Positions 24,501-33,234 of a stretch of DNA of 64,000 bases are shown here, in pieces. The stretch spans positions 310,001 through 374,000 of the forward strand of contig JAUIRK010000077.1 of the NCBI GenBank assembly GCA_030549495.1. Direction: 5' to 3'. Position numbers and translations under genes: made by a program. The DNA comes from Nectonema munidae. Taxonomy: Eukaryota; Nematomorpha; Nectonematoida; Nectonematidae. The first letter of the stretch is position 1, and every line of letters begins with the position of its first letter. The notes below the pieces were generated by a model that was given only the letters and a program-made list of their open reading frames with translations, made no database searches and was not told the origin of the DNA.

Positions 24501-27500
24501 ATTTCATTCTAGATCCCTCCTGAGAAAAGGATGTATCAAGTGTAAACGTAAGCAGAAGAAAAAGTTTTCATAAAATCGCTTTTTATGAGAAACAGGAATT
24601 GAAGATCGTTACTACTAAAAATAATTTGGTTGGAGTTATCGTAGCTTTGAACAAAAAAGTGCCTCGTTAGCATGTAATTAATTTTTTTGGCTGTTTTCCG
24701 TTATCGTTACTTCAAAGAAAAGTTTCGTTATTTTTCGAAAAAAAACGTGTAACTATTTTTAGAAAATATCAAAAAACGTATTAAAATTCAAATACATAAT
24801 TGTGTTAAAGGTTTTGTAATATCGCATATAATTTGCTGAAATGCGTTGAAATGATAGATTAAAAAATAACAAAAAAATCTCTAAAATATTTTATTGAATA
24901 ATTATCTGGGTTAGATCTAGGTCAGTGATGGCGAACATTTTAGCGACTGCGTGACTCAAATGCACGCAGCCCCTAAATTACTTTATTTCTTCCAACGTGC
25001 CAGGAATTCCTTAAAAAGAGTGAGACATTATTTAATCAAAGAAGAGGCCTGTAATTAACTGTGTCATTTTCATTAGCGAAAATTTCAAGGAAACAAGCAT
25101 CCTTTTACTAAATCAATGAGATTTCTATTGTCGTAAACATTGAGAAAACTTGTTAATTGCTATCGCATATTGGGTTAATTTGAAAGCAACACATTCATCA
25201 CTAATGTCATCTGTAACGAGTCTGTTTATTTTTTACTGATTTGATAGAATTCAATTTGATAGCTAAAACAAGCTTTCTTCCTCCATTCGTTTTCGTTTAC
25301 AAAAGGGGTGGGAAAACTTTTTCGTGAAAGGATCGTATCTAAAAAGTCTCACTTAAGAGGTCGCATGGAAAAGTAAAAAGATCAATATTTAATATGGGCA
25401 AGACAATTTTACAGAAACAAACGATATGATTTTGTGAAATTAAAGTTAAATTGCAAGCTTTTTTTATTGATTTAAAGTTTTTAGGCAATTTTTAAGCCAA
25501 ATTTTTAATTGTAAAGGTAAATTTATTTAAAAACATCTTCAAGAAAATGTAACCTTGAAAAAATATTAATAACATTAAAATTAATTATACACATAAAATG
25601 ACAATTATAAATCAAATGTAACTTCGTTCTTCAAAAATTGAAATACACTCAACAGCAAAAACGGAAATAGAAGAAAGAAAAAGGAGGCACATTTTGGTGA
25701 AAGTAGTTTGAACCAATCAGCGATAGTGTTGTATAAATATTTAAAATGTTTGAGCCGATCAAAATGTTTTACTTCAATGATAGTAGACTAAGGGTTAATG
25801 AGCATTAAAAATATCAGAGTATCGCAGTTTGCCCACCTCTGGTTAACACTCTATTCCTTCGAGTTTACTCCAGGTTATAAACTTATTAAAGCAGAGTTAA
25901 CGTAAGCTGTCTCGGAGTTAAGGGTTACACCGTTAACTTGATACACCATATTAAGTTGAATATTTAAACAATTTGAGAGATTATTGAACATATTCGATTC
26001 GTCATTTAAGTGGTTTCAAAATTTAAGATCTAATTAACTAGAGTACATTTTTTTACTAAGTTTAATATTAAAACGGAAAGACCTTATAATAGTGAAATAT
26101 AATTACTCGCGTGCTGGCGAATCATGGTCTTGAGTGCCACCTTTGGCAGGCGCGCCATATGTTCGCCATCACTGGTCTAGGAGTTATAAATCGAGTTATC
26201 AATTAAGTTTTAAAAAAGTTGACCTAAATGTTGGACTATGCAAGTGTTTTTCAAAATTCTATTTTTATCACAAAACATTATTCTCAGATTGGACTCGATG
26301 AGTCGATTGCAGAAGTGCCTTTCGAGTGTTTCTGACAATGAAGTTCTTAGATTTGGTTACCTTAACTTTGAAATGATGAATGCTAGAGTCGAACTGTACA
26401 TTAAATTTGGAATTAAAAAACAAGAAAAAGTTGATAAATATTTGCAAAAGTATAGAAGTCATGAATTGAATAAATATATATAGCGACTTGTTTTAAACTC
26501 TTTTATAACATTGCATGTGCTGTGCACATATATATAACGAAAAATTGACGAAATCAACACAATCGCTAACGTAAAATGTATTGTCGTATCTTTATTGTTT
26601 ATTTCATTGAAGTTTATTTCGTTTTCCGTATCGCCATTAACGAAAGCGATAGCGATAACGAAAATCCAAAGAAAAAATTTCAAACTTAAATTGTCAAAAA
26701 TTATTGAAAATTTACGGGCAAAAACACGGAGATGTCTTTTATTTTGATAAAGCTCTAGTTCAAAATATCCTCACAAGACTCTAATTAAAAGAAGGGGAGG
26801 CAAAACTGATACTAACGGGTGCAGAACTATAGGAAAGGTAATACATTTTATATTTCAAAGGAGTTACAAGGGGCCAGATAAATTACACTGAGGAGGAGAT
26901 GTTGCTTATATTTTATTTTTTTGAAGAAAATTGACCATGGCTTACTGTAAAAGACCGGTTTCGGCTATTAAATTCTTATCAGTTCCACTTTGTGTGTTTC
27001 ATACCCACTTTGAGAATTTTTGAGGTTCCCTGCCGTGAGGTTTTAATTGGATCTTAAATTACACACATTCCTCAGCATATTTATTAGCATGGATTAGGTA
27101 TTGCAAATTGTATTCAAGATATACTCTTAATTGGAGGTAGTAGTAAGCTCTCTTGCAGGTGAGAACCTCAAGTGGGTATAAACACACAAAGTGGAAATGA
27201 TGAGGCTTCAATAGCAGAAACCGGTCTTTGACAGAGTATAAGGCTAGTGATGATGATCAAATAAAAGAGAGTTTAGTACGACTTCCAATTTAATTATGTT
27301 TAGCGATCGCTGATATAGGAGATAGTGAGAATTCAAACATACTGGAAAGGTTGCCCCTCTCAGAAATGTTTACATCTGTTTATATTATATATCAAATATC
27401 AAAGGAAAAGTAAGAAGAACATATGTCAATAAAGGTTGTCTAAAATTGCACATCACAAAGAGAATGTGAAAAAATTTAAGCTAAAATTGAAATTATTGGG

Positions 27501-28410
27501 AAAAAATATTGAAAATAAATAAATTTTCATTTATTGTGTACAAGTATGAGTTGTGGAGTATTGAGTGAAACAAAGTAAATCATACAGATTTAGTGCATTT
27601 GGGACAAATAAATAATAAGTGTATTTATACATACATTGTAGACAGCCTATTTTTTGAATAATAAAACAATGTTTACGTCATAGAAACAAGATTACGATCT
27701 GTAAATAGTAGAGAAACAACTGAAGGAAATTTTTCCTTTACTGAACTGAAAACAGACTTATTACAGACGAAGAAATTCTATGCCTGAAGAGTGTTGTAAA
27801 GTAAATCTTGTAAAAAAAATATTTTATACTTTTATGTATCACATTTTCTGCTTTCATTGCAACTTCTAAATAAATACAATGTTATACTTAGTTTTATTTA
27901 TATCTTTTTACAGTAATTTTTAGCCTAATAAAATACTGAAAGCTGAGATACTTTTCTTATTTGGATGGGTGCGTGCTATAATAAATAGTATTTAGATAAT
28001 GTGTCTTGATATTATTTTAGGGGTGAAAAGTGGATAAAAATAGATGACCAGTGCAAACGAGCAGGTAAAACACAACAAAAAACATCATTGACACATTTTA
28101 GTCTAAAACTTGTCGTTATTGTTAAGAATTTAAAATGGGTAATATGACTAAGGATACGTTAGCACACCTATTATAATGCTGTATTTATACCCACTTTATC
28201 AGTAAATTCTTTGAGTTCTTTCAGCATTTGTTCAGCTTGATAGCAAACAGCAAGAACAACATGTTTGACTCCTGCAACAGCAAGTGCCTGGATTTGATGA
28301 CACACGATGGGCTGGTTACAAAACTCTACCATGGGTTTCACCTTCGTGAGCGTGAGTGGACGTAAACGCGTGCCGTATCCACCAACCAAGATTAGAGCTT
28401 TCATCGTCAT
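10737..28410 (-). CDS. GMPPB: Mannose-1-phosphate guanylyltransferase beta, six exons
   Basis: Cytosolic enzyme that makes GDP-mannose from mannose-1-phosphate and GTP, the mannosyl donor for N-glycans, O-mannosylation and GPI anchors. Exons in transcript order: 28410-28195, 22918-22733, 19166-18929, 14198-14014, 11395-11213, 10868-10737. All are GT-AG and in phase, giving 379 residues (human: 360). The N-terminal nucleotidyltransferase domain shows GGYGTRLRPLT, FFVLNSDIICPFPF, INAGLYIFSP, SIEKEVFPFMA and FWMDIGQPKDFLTG. The C-terminal half has hexapeptide repeats (VIGPDVVIGANCIVEKGCKI, then SHIGSHSWINNSIIGWD). The start is MTMKAL; the second Met, two residues on, is equally possible. Odd points: exon 4 carries a Thr/Asn-rich insert of about 20 residues, and the protein ends SVVL instead of the usual PEPRIIM. 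It looks functional; introns are swollen by transposons. Confidence 0.96.
10987..11141. repeat. Foldback MITE in GMPPB intron 5
   Basis: Two nearly perfect inverted arms of about 55 bases flank a 45-base loop. The left arm runs ACTTTTATTCAAAATGATTT...CTAAGTTTAGCCTGG to GAATAAAAGTTG; the right arm is its inverse. The high arm identity suggests recent insertion or arm homogenisation. Confidence 0.8.
11640..12890 (+). mobile_element. 5'-truncated LINE with zinc-ribbon in the RT tail
   Basis: Lies in GMPPB intron 4, antisense to the gene. A 117-residue frame (11671-12024) shows reverse transcriptase motifs DLEKAFDYIPREVIWWAL, VGVHQGSLLSPILFAIVMD and the catalytic box YADDLVI. After one frame change comes KINLSKTKAMKF, then CAKCGKRVMRNGIQCSLCKM, a Cys-pair module. 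The 3' part (about 12540-12800) reads, across frames, RWLGHLERMDEQSLL, KGRPKKSWEEVV and a closing GDKWMMI. The same RT plus Cys-pair layout occurs at 43140-43740. The clade is RTE-like, not settled. No endonuclease domain remains, so it is dead. Confidence 0.85.
12891..14013. other. Rest of GMPPB intron 4
   Basis: AT-rich sequence with no coding frame or clear repeat end. Confidence 0.4.
14199..15573. other. GMPPB intron 3, part upstream of the hAT insertion on the map
   Basis: AT-rich intron sequence. Nothing with coding character or repeat ends could be supported. Confidence 0.4.
15821..16355. mobile_element. MITE with long inverted ends and 9-bp flanks (Mu-like)
   Basis: Left and right ends share GAAAAAATGCCCCCAATTAA, then AGTAGGAA, as inverted repeats. 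The flanks are ATTGAATAT (15812-15820) and ATCGAATAT (16356-16364), 8 of 9 identical, as expected of Mutator-type insertion. It is nested within the hAT element and carries no open frame. Confidence 0.75.
16861..17003 (+). mobile_element. tRNA-derived SINE, family 2
   Basis: A tRNA-like head (CAGGTTGGTTGAGATAATGG) with a box-B-like GGATTCGATTTT is followed by a body with ATAAGCGGTACATCAGTGCC, TTGTCAATGAAAAT, ACCC. The same body is found at 24181-24330 and 57057-57208. Confidence 0.65.
17192..17612. repeat. Six-copy 41/42-bp tandem array between inverted ends
   Basis: Units start with GAATTGTCCATGGGACGAAC and end with GAAAATAATGGGGC: 17341-17382, 17383-17423, 17424-17465, 17466-17506, 17507-17548, 17549-17590. 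Lengths run 42, 41, 42, 41, 42, 42; the short units lack one G. The outer edges are imperfect inverted repeats of about 30 bases (AACGGTCGACAGACATTTCG at 17192; its counterpart near 17582-17612), which makes the whole look like a MITE with an expanded core. Open frames here (PMDNSPHYFHK repeats) are a by-product of the array. Confidence 0.85.
18125..18322. mobile_element. Short hAT MITE
   Basis: Inverted ends CAGTGATGTAACCAG and CAGTGACGTAGCTAG; flanks GATAGAAG and AAGAGAAG match at 6 of 8 positions. It carries no protein frame and is nested in the larger hAT element. Confidence 0.65.
18672..18805. repeat. Degenerate MITE of the CGTCTGC family
   Basis: Resembles the copy at 3530-3660: TTGTCGACTTTACAAAAATT, later TTTACATTAGATAACGTCTG and an end with GGTCATAACGGGCTAA. 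It lies in GMPPB intron 3. Confidence 0.45.
19167..20260. other. GMPPB intron 2 with a TTAA MITE fragment and one odd frame
   Basis: A truncated TTAA-type MITE ends with TAAATGGGTTAA at 19632; its body matches part of 24339-24477 in reverse. On the minus strand at about 20083-19928 is an uninterrupted stretch containing GADDAVVIGQRPDFDMMSFL and LTKRMIMERLLFEKYF before a stop. It reads like protein but I cannot place it; it may belong to a transposon. No GMPPB exon is expected here. Confidence 0.4.
20261..21645. repeat. Homopolymer-dominated block
   Basis: Nearly all of this stretch is long A and T runs with a few C and G runs. The long lysine- and phenylalanine-rich frames inside it are meaningless. 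Such texture is more typical of unpolished long reads or a collapsed AT repeat than of real intron sequence; lengths here should not be trusted. Confidence 0.8.
21646..22732. other. GMPPB intron 2, remainder
   Basis: AT-rich. Near 22490-22600 is a stretch rich in ACTCC/GACTC words (CTTCCGACTTCGAGTACAG, ACTCGGACTCC), which I take as a decayed hAT tail. No gene was seen. Confidence 0.35.
23166..23296. mobile_element. TTAA-type MITE
   Basis: Left end TTAACTCTTTGAGACACTG, right end GGACACTGGTGTCCCA then GAAAGGGCTAA. The ends and the GACACTGG/CACTGGTGTC words match the 4222 and 6311 copies. In GMPPB intron 1. Confidence 0.6.
23828..23995. repeat. GGTTAGG-like run followed by ATAC-rich stretch
   Basis: GGGGTTGGGATTAGCATTAA, TGTTAGGGTTGAGGTTAGG is a short degenerate telomere-like run. 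It is followed by repeated ATACATACAT/CATACGAATA words up to about 23995. It reads as low-complexity DNA and is not evidence of a chromosome end. Confidence 0.5.
24065..24179. mobile_element. TTAA-flanked MITE
   Basis: Ends TTAACCCATTTAGGACCG and, inverted, TTAACCCATTTAAGACCAAA, with GCAGGCGAC and CGTCTGCGTT inside. TTAA is intact at both edges. Confidence 0.8.
24181..24330 (+). mobile_element. tRNA-derived SINE, family 2
   Basis: Body GATACAAGCAGTGCAAGTGT, CTATGAAAACACTCCAAGG matches 57057-57208. The head (GTGGTGAGGCTGGCGTGATA) is divergent. It lies directly between two TTAA MITEs. Confidence 0.6.
24339..24477. mobile_element. TTAA-flanked MITE
   Basis: Ends TTAACCCATTTACGACCAAT and, inverted, TTAACCCATTTAAGACCAAG, with three CGTCTGC/CGTCTG words inside. 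It is a second subfamily beside 24065-24179; the truncated copy at 19570-19632 belongs to it. Confidence 0.8.
24923..26174. mobile_element. hAT element (SPIN-like ends), non-autonomous
   Basis: Begins CAGTGATGGCGAACATTTTA and ends, inverted, CAGTGATGGCGAACATATGG. Flanks ATCTAGGT and GTCTAGGA match at 6 of 8. The sub-terminal GGCGCGCCTGCCAAAGGTGG recalls the ends of SPIN-type hAT elements. No transposase is visible. A second hAT-like element is nested inside at about 25302-25842. Confidence 0.75.
25302..25842. mobile_element. Nested hAT-like element
   Basis: Ends AAAGGGGTGGGAAAACTTTT and, inverted, CAGAGGTGGGCAAACTGCGA, a very common hAT terminus. It sits wholly inside 24923-26174, so it is the younger insertion. 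The target duplication is not clean. Confidence 0.6.
26950..27230. mobile_element. Foldback MITE in GMPPB intron 1
   Basis: Inverted arms of about 65 bases: AAAGACCGGTTTCGGCTATT at the left and AAAGACCGGTTTCTGCTATT inverted at the right, both followed by TTCCACTTTGTGTGTTT and ACCCACTT. The loop holds no frame. Confidence 0.8.
27231..28194. other. GMPPB intron 1 remainder
   Basis: AT-rich; no gene or repeat end supported. Confidence 0.4.
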
Positions 28411-29029
28411 TCTAAATTTTTAAAATGTAAAGTACGAATTCAAGATCAGGTACCAAAATTCACTCAAATCAAGAATAAGCAAAGAAGTTCATTCAAATCA
28501 AGAATGCTCGAAAGGCTATTTTTTGTATTATCATAATTAATATTGTAATCAAGCGCAGGTTTTATTTTTCTTAAAAATTTAGAGAGAAGATGTAAGTGTA
28601 TATGTGTTATCATAAGGATGTACGGATCAAAAAATTTTGAATAAAGTAAAAATTCCGAAAAAAAACTATGGGGTATATAGAAAAAAGAAAAATGCTTTAA
28701 AATTGTGGATGCGGATGTTGAAACTTAAATGATCCGCGGAAGAAGATGTTAACAGGATGTAAAAATTTTTGCGTATTATCCGCACCTGTGGATATCCGAT
28801 ACATCGAAACTTTTTTTTCGCATAAAAATACCTGGAAATTTATTTTTTAAAACATAAAAAATCCGCCTCCAACTCTTTTATTAGGTACAGACTCCAACTT
28901 AGACTGCTATACATTTAAAATCAAAACCTGGTTATAAGGAAATAAGTATTTGCATTTCGGTAAAAATTTAAAAATGTGAGATAGTGATGAAATTCTCTTC
29001 TTTTTATTTTGTCGGTATCGTACTCATAG
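28411..29029. other. Upstream region of GMPPB
   Basis: Should contain the promoter and 5' UTR, but nothing distinct was seen. Around 28730-28800 are GATCCGCGG, TATCCGCACC and GGATATCCG words that recall decayed hAT ends rich in GGATCCGC. Confidence 0.4.
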
Positions 29030-29135
29030 GGAAGAATAATCTTCCATAGCTGGACAGATGGTAATGATAGTCACGATTGGGAATCGAACCCAGACCATCT
29101 GGATCAATACGCTCCTATATACTAGGATAATATAG
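29030..29135 (-). mobile_element. tRNA-derived SINE, family 1, reversed
   Basis: On the minus strand: GATGGTCTGGGTTCGATTCC (a near-perfect box B), then CCAGCTATGGAAG, ATTATTCTTCCC and GATACCGAC ending in AATAAAAAG. The body matches 4631-4800 and 38055-38105. Confidence 0.7.
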
Positions 29136-29164
29136 GATATGCATACTAGGCCATATGCAGACAA

Positions 29165-29230
29165 TCTAGAGCAGGGGCCCTCAAACTTTTTAACACGTTT
29201 ATAAATTTTATAATTATATGTTATATATTT
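29165..29230. repeat. Truncated hAT end
   Basis: GCAGGGGCCCTCAAACTTTT resembles the first bases of the element at 29250; no matching right end follows. Confidence 0.4.
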
Positions 29231-29249
29231 TTTTTTTATAAATTTAGAT

Positions 29250-29570
29250 CAAGGGTTCTCAAACTTTTTAATCGTCATAGATCATTTGCTTTCTTCTCGA
29301 ACCTCAGAATAGTTTAATAATAATATGAAATAATTTTTGGTATTTCTGATGATGAGCAATAATATATGAAAATTTAGCTTTAAAATAACATTATATTATT
29401 TGTTTATATACTAATACACAACTTTCATGACTCTCGATTTTTTCCTACCTAGAAATTTAATTGATTCTTCATAACACAGTCAACCTTCTTTCAACTTTAT
29501 GTAACAATCGACCTTTAGAAAACTCTCATCAACCGCAGGGAGTCAATATCGACCACTTTGGGGATCCCTG
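29250..29570. mobile_element. hAT MITE with exact 8-bp target duplication
   Basis: 321 bases between two copies of ATTTAGAT (29242-29249, 29571-29578). Ends CAAGGGTTCTCAAACTTTTT and, inverted, CAGGGATCCCCAAAGTGGTC. The exact duplication suggests a fairly recent insertion. Confidence 0.8.
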
Positions 29571-29578
29571 ATTTAGAT

Positions 29579-30399
29579 GAAAAACTATATCTAATTATAA
29601 ATCAGAAGTCAAGCGAAAAAAGAATTTGCTCTTTAAGAGTGCGCAAAGTAACAAGAGAGGCATAGTTGGAGTTGAAATTGTAGGAGTAGAAGTTGATGTT
29701 GGTCAGGCAGACTTTTAAACTGTTAAATTACATTAACTCACAATTTTTTATTAAAAGTTTTATATCTAAAATTTAAAAAGACAAAATTACTTTGTGAGAA
29801 AATTAAAGATCGCTTCCAAATTTATTAGTACTTGGGGATTAATTTTGAATGGTGCTTTAGTTAGATTATCACAATCATGTCTATTTGACCCAATTCAATT
29901 ATTTTTATGAATAGAAGGGCTTCATATAAATAATGTTAAAATATTTAGAAAGGGATATAATTAGGAAAATAGGTATTATAAAAATTTCTTTTAATTATTA
30001 GATTTTATAATGGTTACGGAGTTAACTAAAATATCTAAATACTTAAAAAGAATCAGAATACGACTACAAATACTTAAAAATGAAAAATATTTATACCCAA
30101 TTCTCACTTCCGAATTCGGCTAAGAAGGGTCACCCCATATGCTTCCAAGAATTCATTTTTTTAATTTTTCAATAATTATGCGAATGGGAGTAAAATTTTT
30201 AATTAGATAACGACTTCAATTCCCTCCCTTTAAACCTCCTACTCAAAAGTCTCTCGGTGTAGACTCAGACTCCATAAATTTGAATTAGAATGCATCAGAA
30301 AAGATTAAAAAAATAATAAAACTACAAAAGAAATGAAAGAATAAACGTAAGATAATAATTAATTGTATAAAGGTAAGTTATATGAGAAAACATGGTATA
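29579..30399. other. Intergenic, no gene seen
   Basis: AT-rich; some ACTCC/GACTC words around 30215-30285 look like a decayed hAT tail. Confidence 0.4.
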
Positions 30400-30519
30400 T
30401 TAACCAGTTAATGAACTAAGTCAACAATTTTAGACTTTAAAAATATATGAATCGTTTGCGTTTATTAATGCTTTTTATAAATCTGCTTTACATTAGAAAT
30501 TGAATGATTAATAGGTTAA
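30400..30519. mobile_element. TTAA-type MITE, degenerate
   Basis: Starts TTAACCAGTTAATGAAC, ends GATTAATAGGTTAA; inner words AATCGTTTGCG and ATCTGCTTTACATTAG match the 3530 and 18672 copies. Confidence 0.5.
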
Positions 30520-31049
30520 AAATTGAATTTTTTTGGTTGAAAATATTATTATTTAAATTTAGTTAATCGTTTTAAAAAATTAAAAATTTAAAACAATTAA
30601 AAGTAGAAGCAATATAGCTTACCAAAAATGTACTATTTATTATTGAAATTTGAGAAGAAATTTATGAGATACACGTAAAAAATTTTTTAAAAAAAGTTAG
30701 ATAAAAGAAACAGAAAAATAATTATTTAAAACATATGATACAATAATTAAATAATAAATTTTTTAGGTTTCCAAAGTTTGAGACCAAAAAGTAATAATAA
30801 TCAGAAAAACAATTTGGCATATACGGTAGTTGCTGATATGCTAAAAGGATAATTTAAGATTTTGTTAAAATAAACGAAATAAGTTCAAAAATAGATATTA
30901 ATATATTAATAAAAGTAAAAGTAGTACAGGTAGCAAGTCATGAATGTGTTGAAAGTGAAGCCAAATTTTTTATATATTCCTTGCAAGAGAATGTTATACT
31001 TTATGATACCGTTAATGAATCATCTACCGAATTTCTCAATAGGAAGGAT

Positions 31050-31760
31050 GGCATCTGCTTTGTCTAAACCTAAAATTGGCTGTTTAGGCAAATGTAACTT
31101 TTATATCATTACTCACTTCCGATCTGTTTAGGCATTCTGTTTCAATGGTAAATAGCAAGGAAAACGCTTGCTCACACTAATATGTAGTGGCAAATCAAAT
31201 CAGCTTTCAGAACAATCTTTGCAAGCATAGGATTCTCCCATTTTAATCGAAAAATCGCTAAGAGATATTTCAGAAAAACATGTTTTGTACCTCCTCAATC
31301 ATTAACGAAATCAATAAATTGATTTTTAATTAAGAAGTCTTCTAAGGTCAGATTACTAATCGAGATTATAAATTAGTTTTTGATAATTTGGCAATCATTT
31401 TCAAATTTTTGTAGATTAAGAAAATAAAGAAAAATTTCTTGCCATGCTAGATGGTGTTTTATGGCATCCAGGACATTTTTATTAATGAAAATTTTATTTT
31501 CATCCACAAATATTTATGTTCGAAAATCTAGCAAAATATTTCTTGTCAAATATTGAAATTATCTCAGCTACATTTCAAAAGCTGTCATTTTTTTTAATTA
31601 AAATGGAGTACTCTAATCTCTTTTCTAGTTTGCCTTCCAGAAATTGCTAATTTCTTTCCATAGTATCGCTTGAAAAATTTCCTTTCGAAAGCCACTTCAT
31701 CTTTGAGTGCAGCATAAGTTTTTTAAATTGAAAACAAACAAGATTTCAAGCATTTGCTTT
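31050..31760 (-). pseudogene. C-terminal part of a ZBED5-like hAT transposase, decayed
   Basis: Reading the minus strand across frames gives family blocks in order: LMLHSKMKWLSKGNF near 31720, FIDFVND near 31310, LKWENPMLAKIVLKADLICH near 31230, and, around 31150, remains of the usual hAT dimerisation tail. These match the C-terminal half of ZBED5-type hAT transposases, starting at the LLHTEVRWLSKG-type motif. Several frame changes and stops make it inactive. The N-terminal half of a like protein lies at 40290-40880 on the same strand; the two probably come from one copy. Confidence 0.65.
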
Positions 31761-32101
31761 AATCCTTTAAAGACCAGAATTTTAAGGGCGTGACTAATTT
31801 GTGCCAAAATTTAAATGCTCCTTCGTTTATAATCGGAATTACAAAATTTATAGTAATATTTTAATGAATTTGAAATAATACAAACATTATAATTTGTATA
31901 TCACTTTTGTAGTATGTTTTCCCGATATCCTTTATTAAGTAATCGCTTCACAATTATACTCTTGTTTATCTATTAAAAAACTTTTATAATTTCCTTCTAC
32001 CTGAGTTCAGCCTATTTTAAGAGTTAAATTATTTTAATTAAATCAAAAATTTGCATAGCTATTAGTAAATAATAATAATTTTTTTTGCTACATAATACTT
32101 A

Positions 32102-32226
32102 AGATTTTTTTTATATAAATGTACGTTATGGTGTTATCATTTAGTAGGTAATTTTTTTTGTACATATTACTTCCGTTTTTTTTTATATAAAGGTACCTTA
32201 TGGTGTTATCATTTAGTAGGCACACT
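32102..32226. repeat. Two-copy direct repeat, period about 78
   Basis: TATGGTGTTATCATTTAGTA with flanking TTTTTTATATAAA occurs at about 32108-32148 and again at 32187-32224. Just beyond, GGATCTAGATGACAATTT is repeated directly at about 32284 and 32304. Confidence 0.7.
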
Positions 32227-32329
32227 TGCGGCTTTGTATCTAACTGACGAAAGGAGGTTTGATGCTGTATCTAAATCCAGTATTTGACCAGGGCGGATCT
32301 AGATGACAATTTGGATCTAGATGACAATT

Positions 32330-33014
32330 TATTTAAATTTTTTTCTTTAAAATAAATTTTTCTCAATTTTCTTTATGAAAAATCAGTGTGAATGAATGCG
32401 TAGACTATTATTCGTATCACATAAGCAACATTTACATATTTCATGTGGATCTGAAATACAACTCTTCCTCCACATAATGAAAGTAATTCTGATTGAACTA
32501 TACATTGATATCCTTAAAAATCGGTAAAGGAAAAGAAGACCCCCCTCTGGATCTCTGCTGTATCTGACTAACCCTTTTCCCGCCCCTTTATACATAAAAG
32601 TTGTATCGTATGAATGCATAACATAAAAAAAAGTTGGTACAAATGCATAACAAAAAAAATTCTACAAATACTTAGCTCTATATAAATGTTCTTTATACAT
32701 TTTTAGCTGTAATTGAACAATTCCAGATTGTTTTAAATCTTTCCCATAACGGATAGTTGAAAAATGAAATTTAAGAGGAAGACTCTACTTGAAGAAAGAA
32801 AATTCGATATTTATGTTTCAATAAGCTATTTGAACTTTTTTTTCAATAAATTTTTTTAAGTTTTATTTAATTCCTATTAACCTAATATTTCAAAAATTAA
32901 TATGCTAGAAATTTAAATCTATATCTGAATTTTTTCAGATGAATCTTGTTTCGATTTATTTAATCAATAGTGATACAAATGTATCCCGTCCCATTAAGAA
33001 AATTTTTTACAAAC
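32330..33014. other. AT-rich, no gene seen
   Basis: A 78-residue minus frame at 32619-32383 has no recognisable motif and no conserved-looking context; I treat it as chance. Confidence 0.4.
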
Positions 33015-33234
33015 TTAATCCTAGAAAGACCATACATATAGTATATCAAGTAAGACCATACCGGTCAATTGACGGGTAAAGTGTTTCAGCTTCAATTCTC
33101 TTATAATTACAATAGCGCGAATTAATAACACGAACATATGCCAAAAAACTTTTGAAAAAGCAATACAAATTGAAATAAAATATGCGTGAAAATGTTAATT
33201 AAATAGTTTGTTGATTTTTATAGAATGATACATA

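Noticed and set aside
30940-31131. 63-residue plus frame
   Set aside because: Lies antisense to the end of the hAT transposase remains and has no motif.
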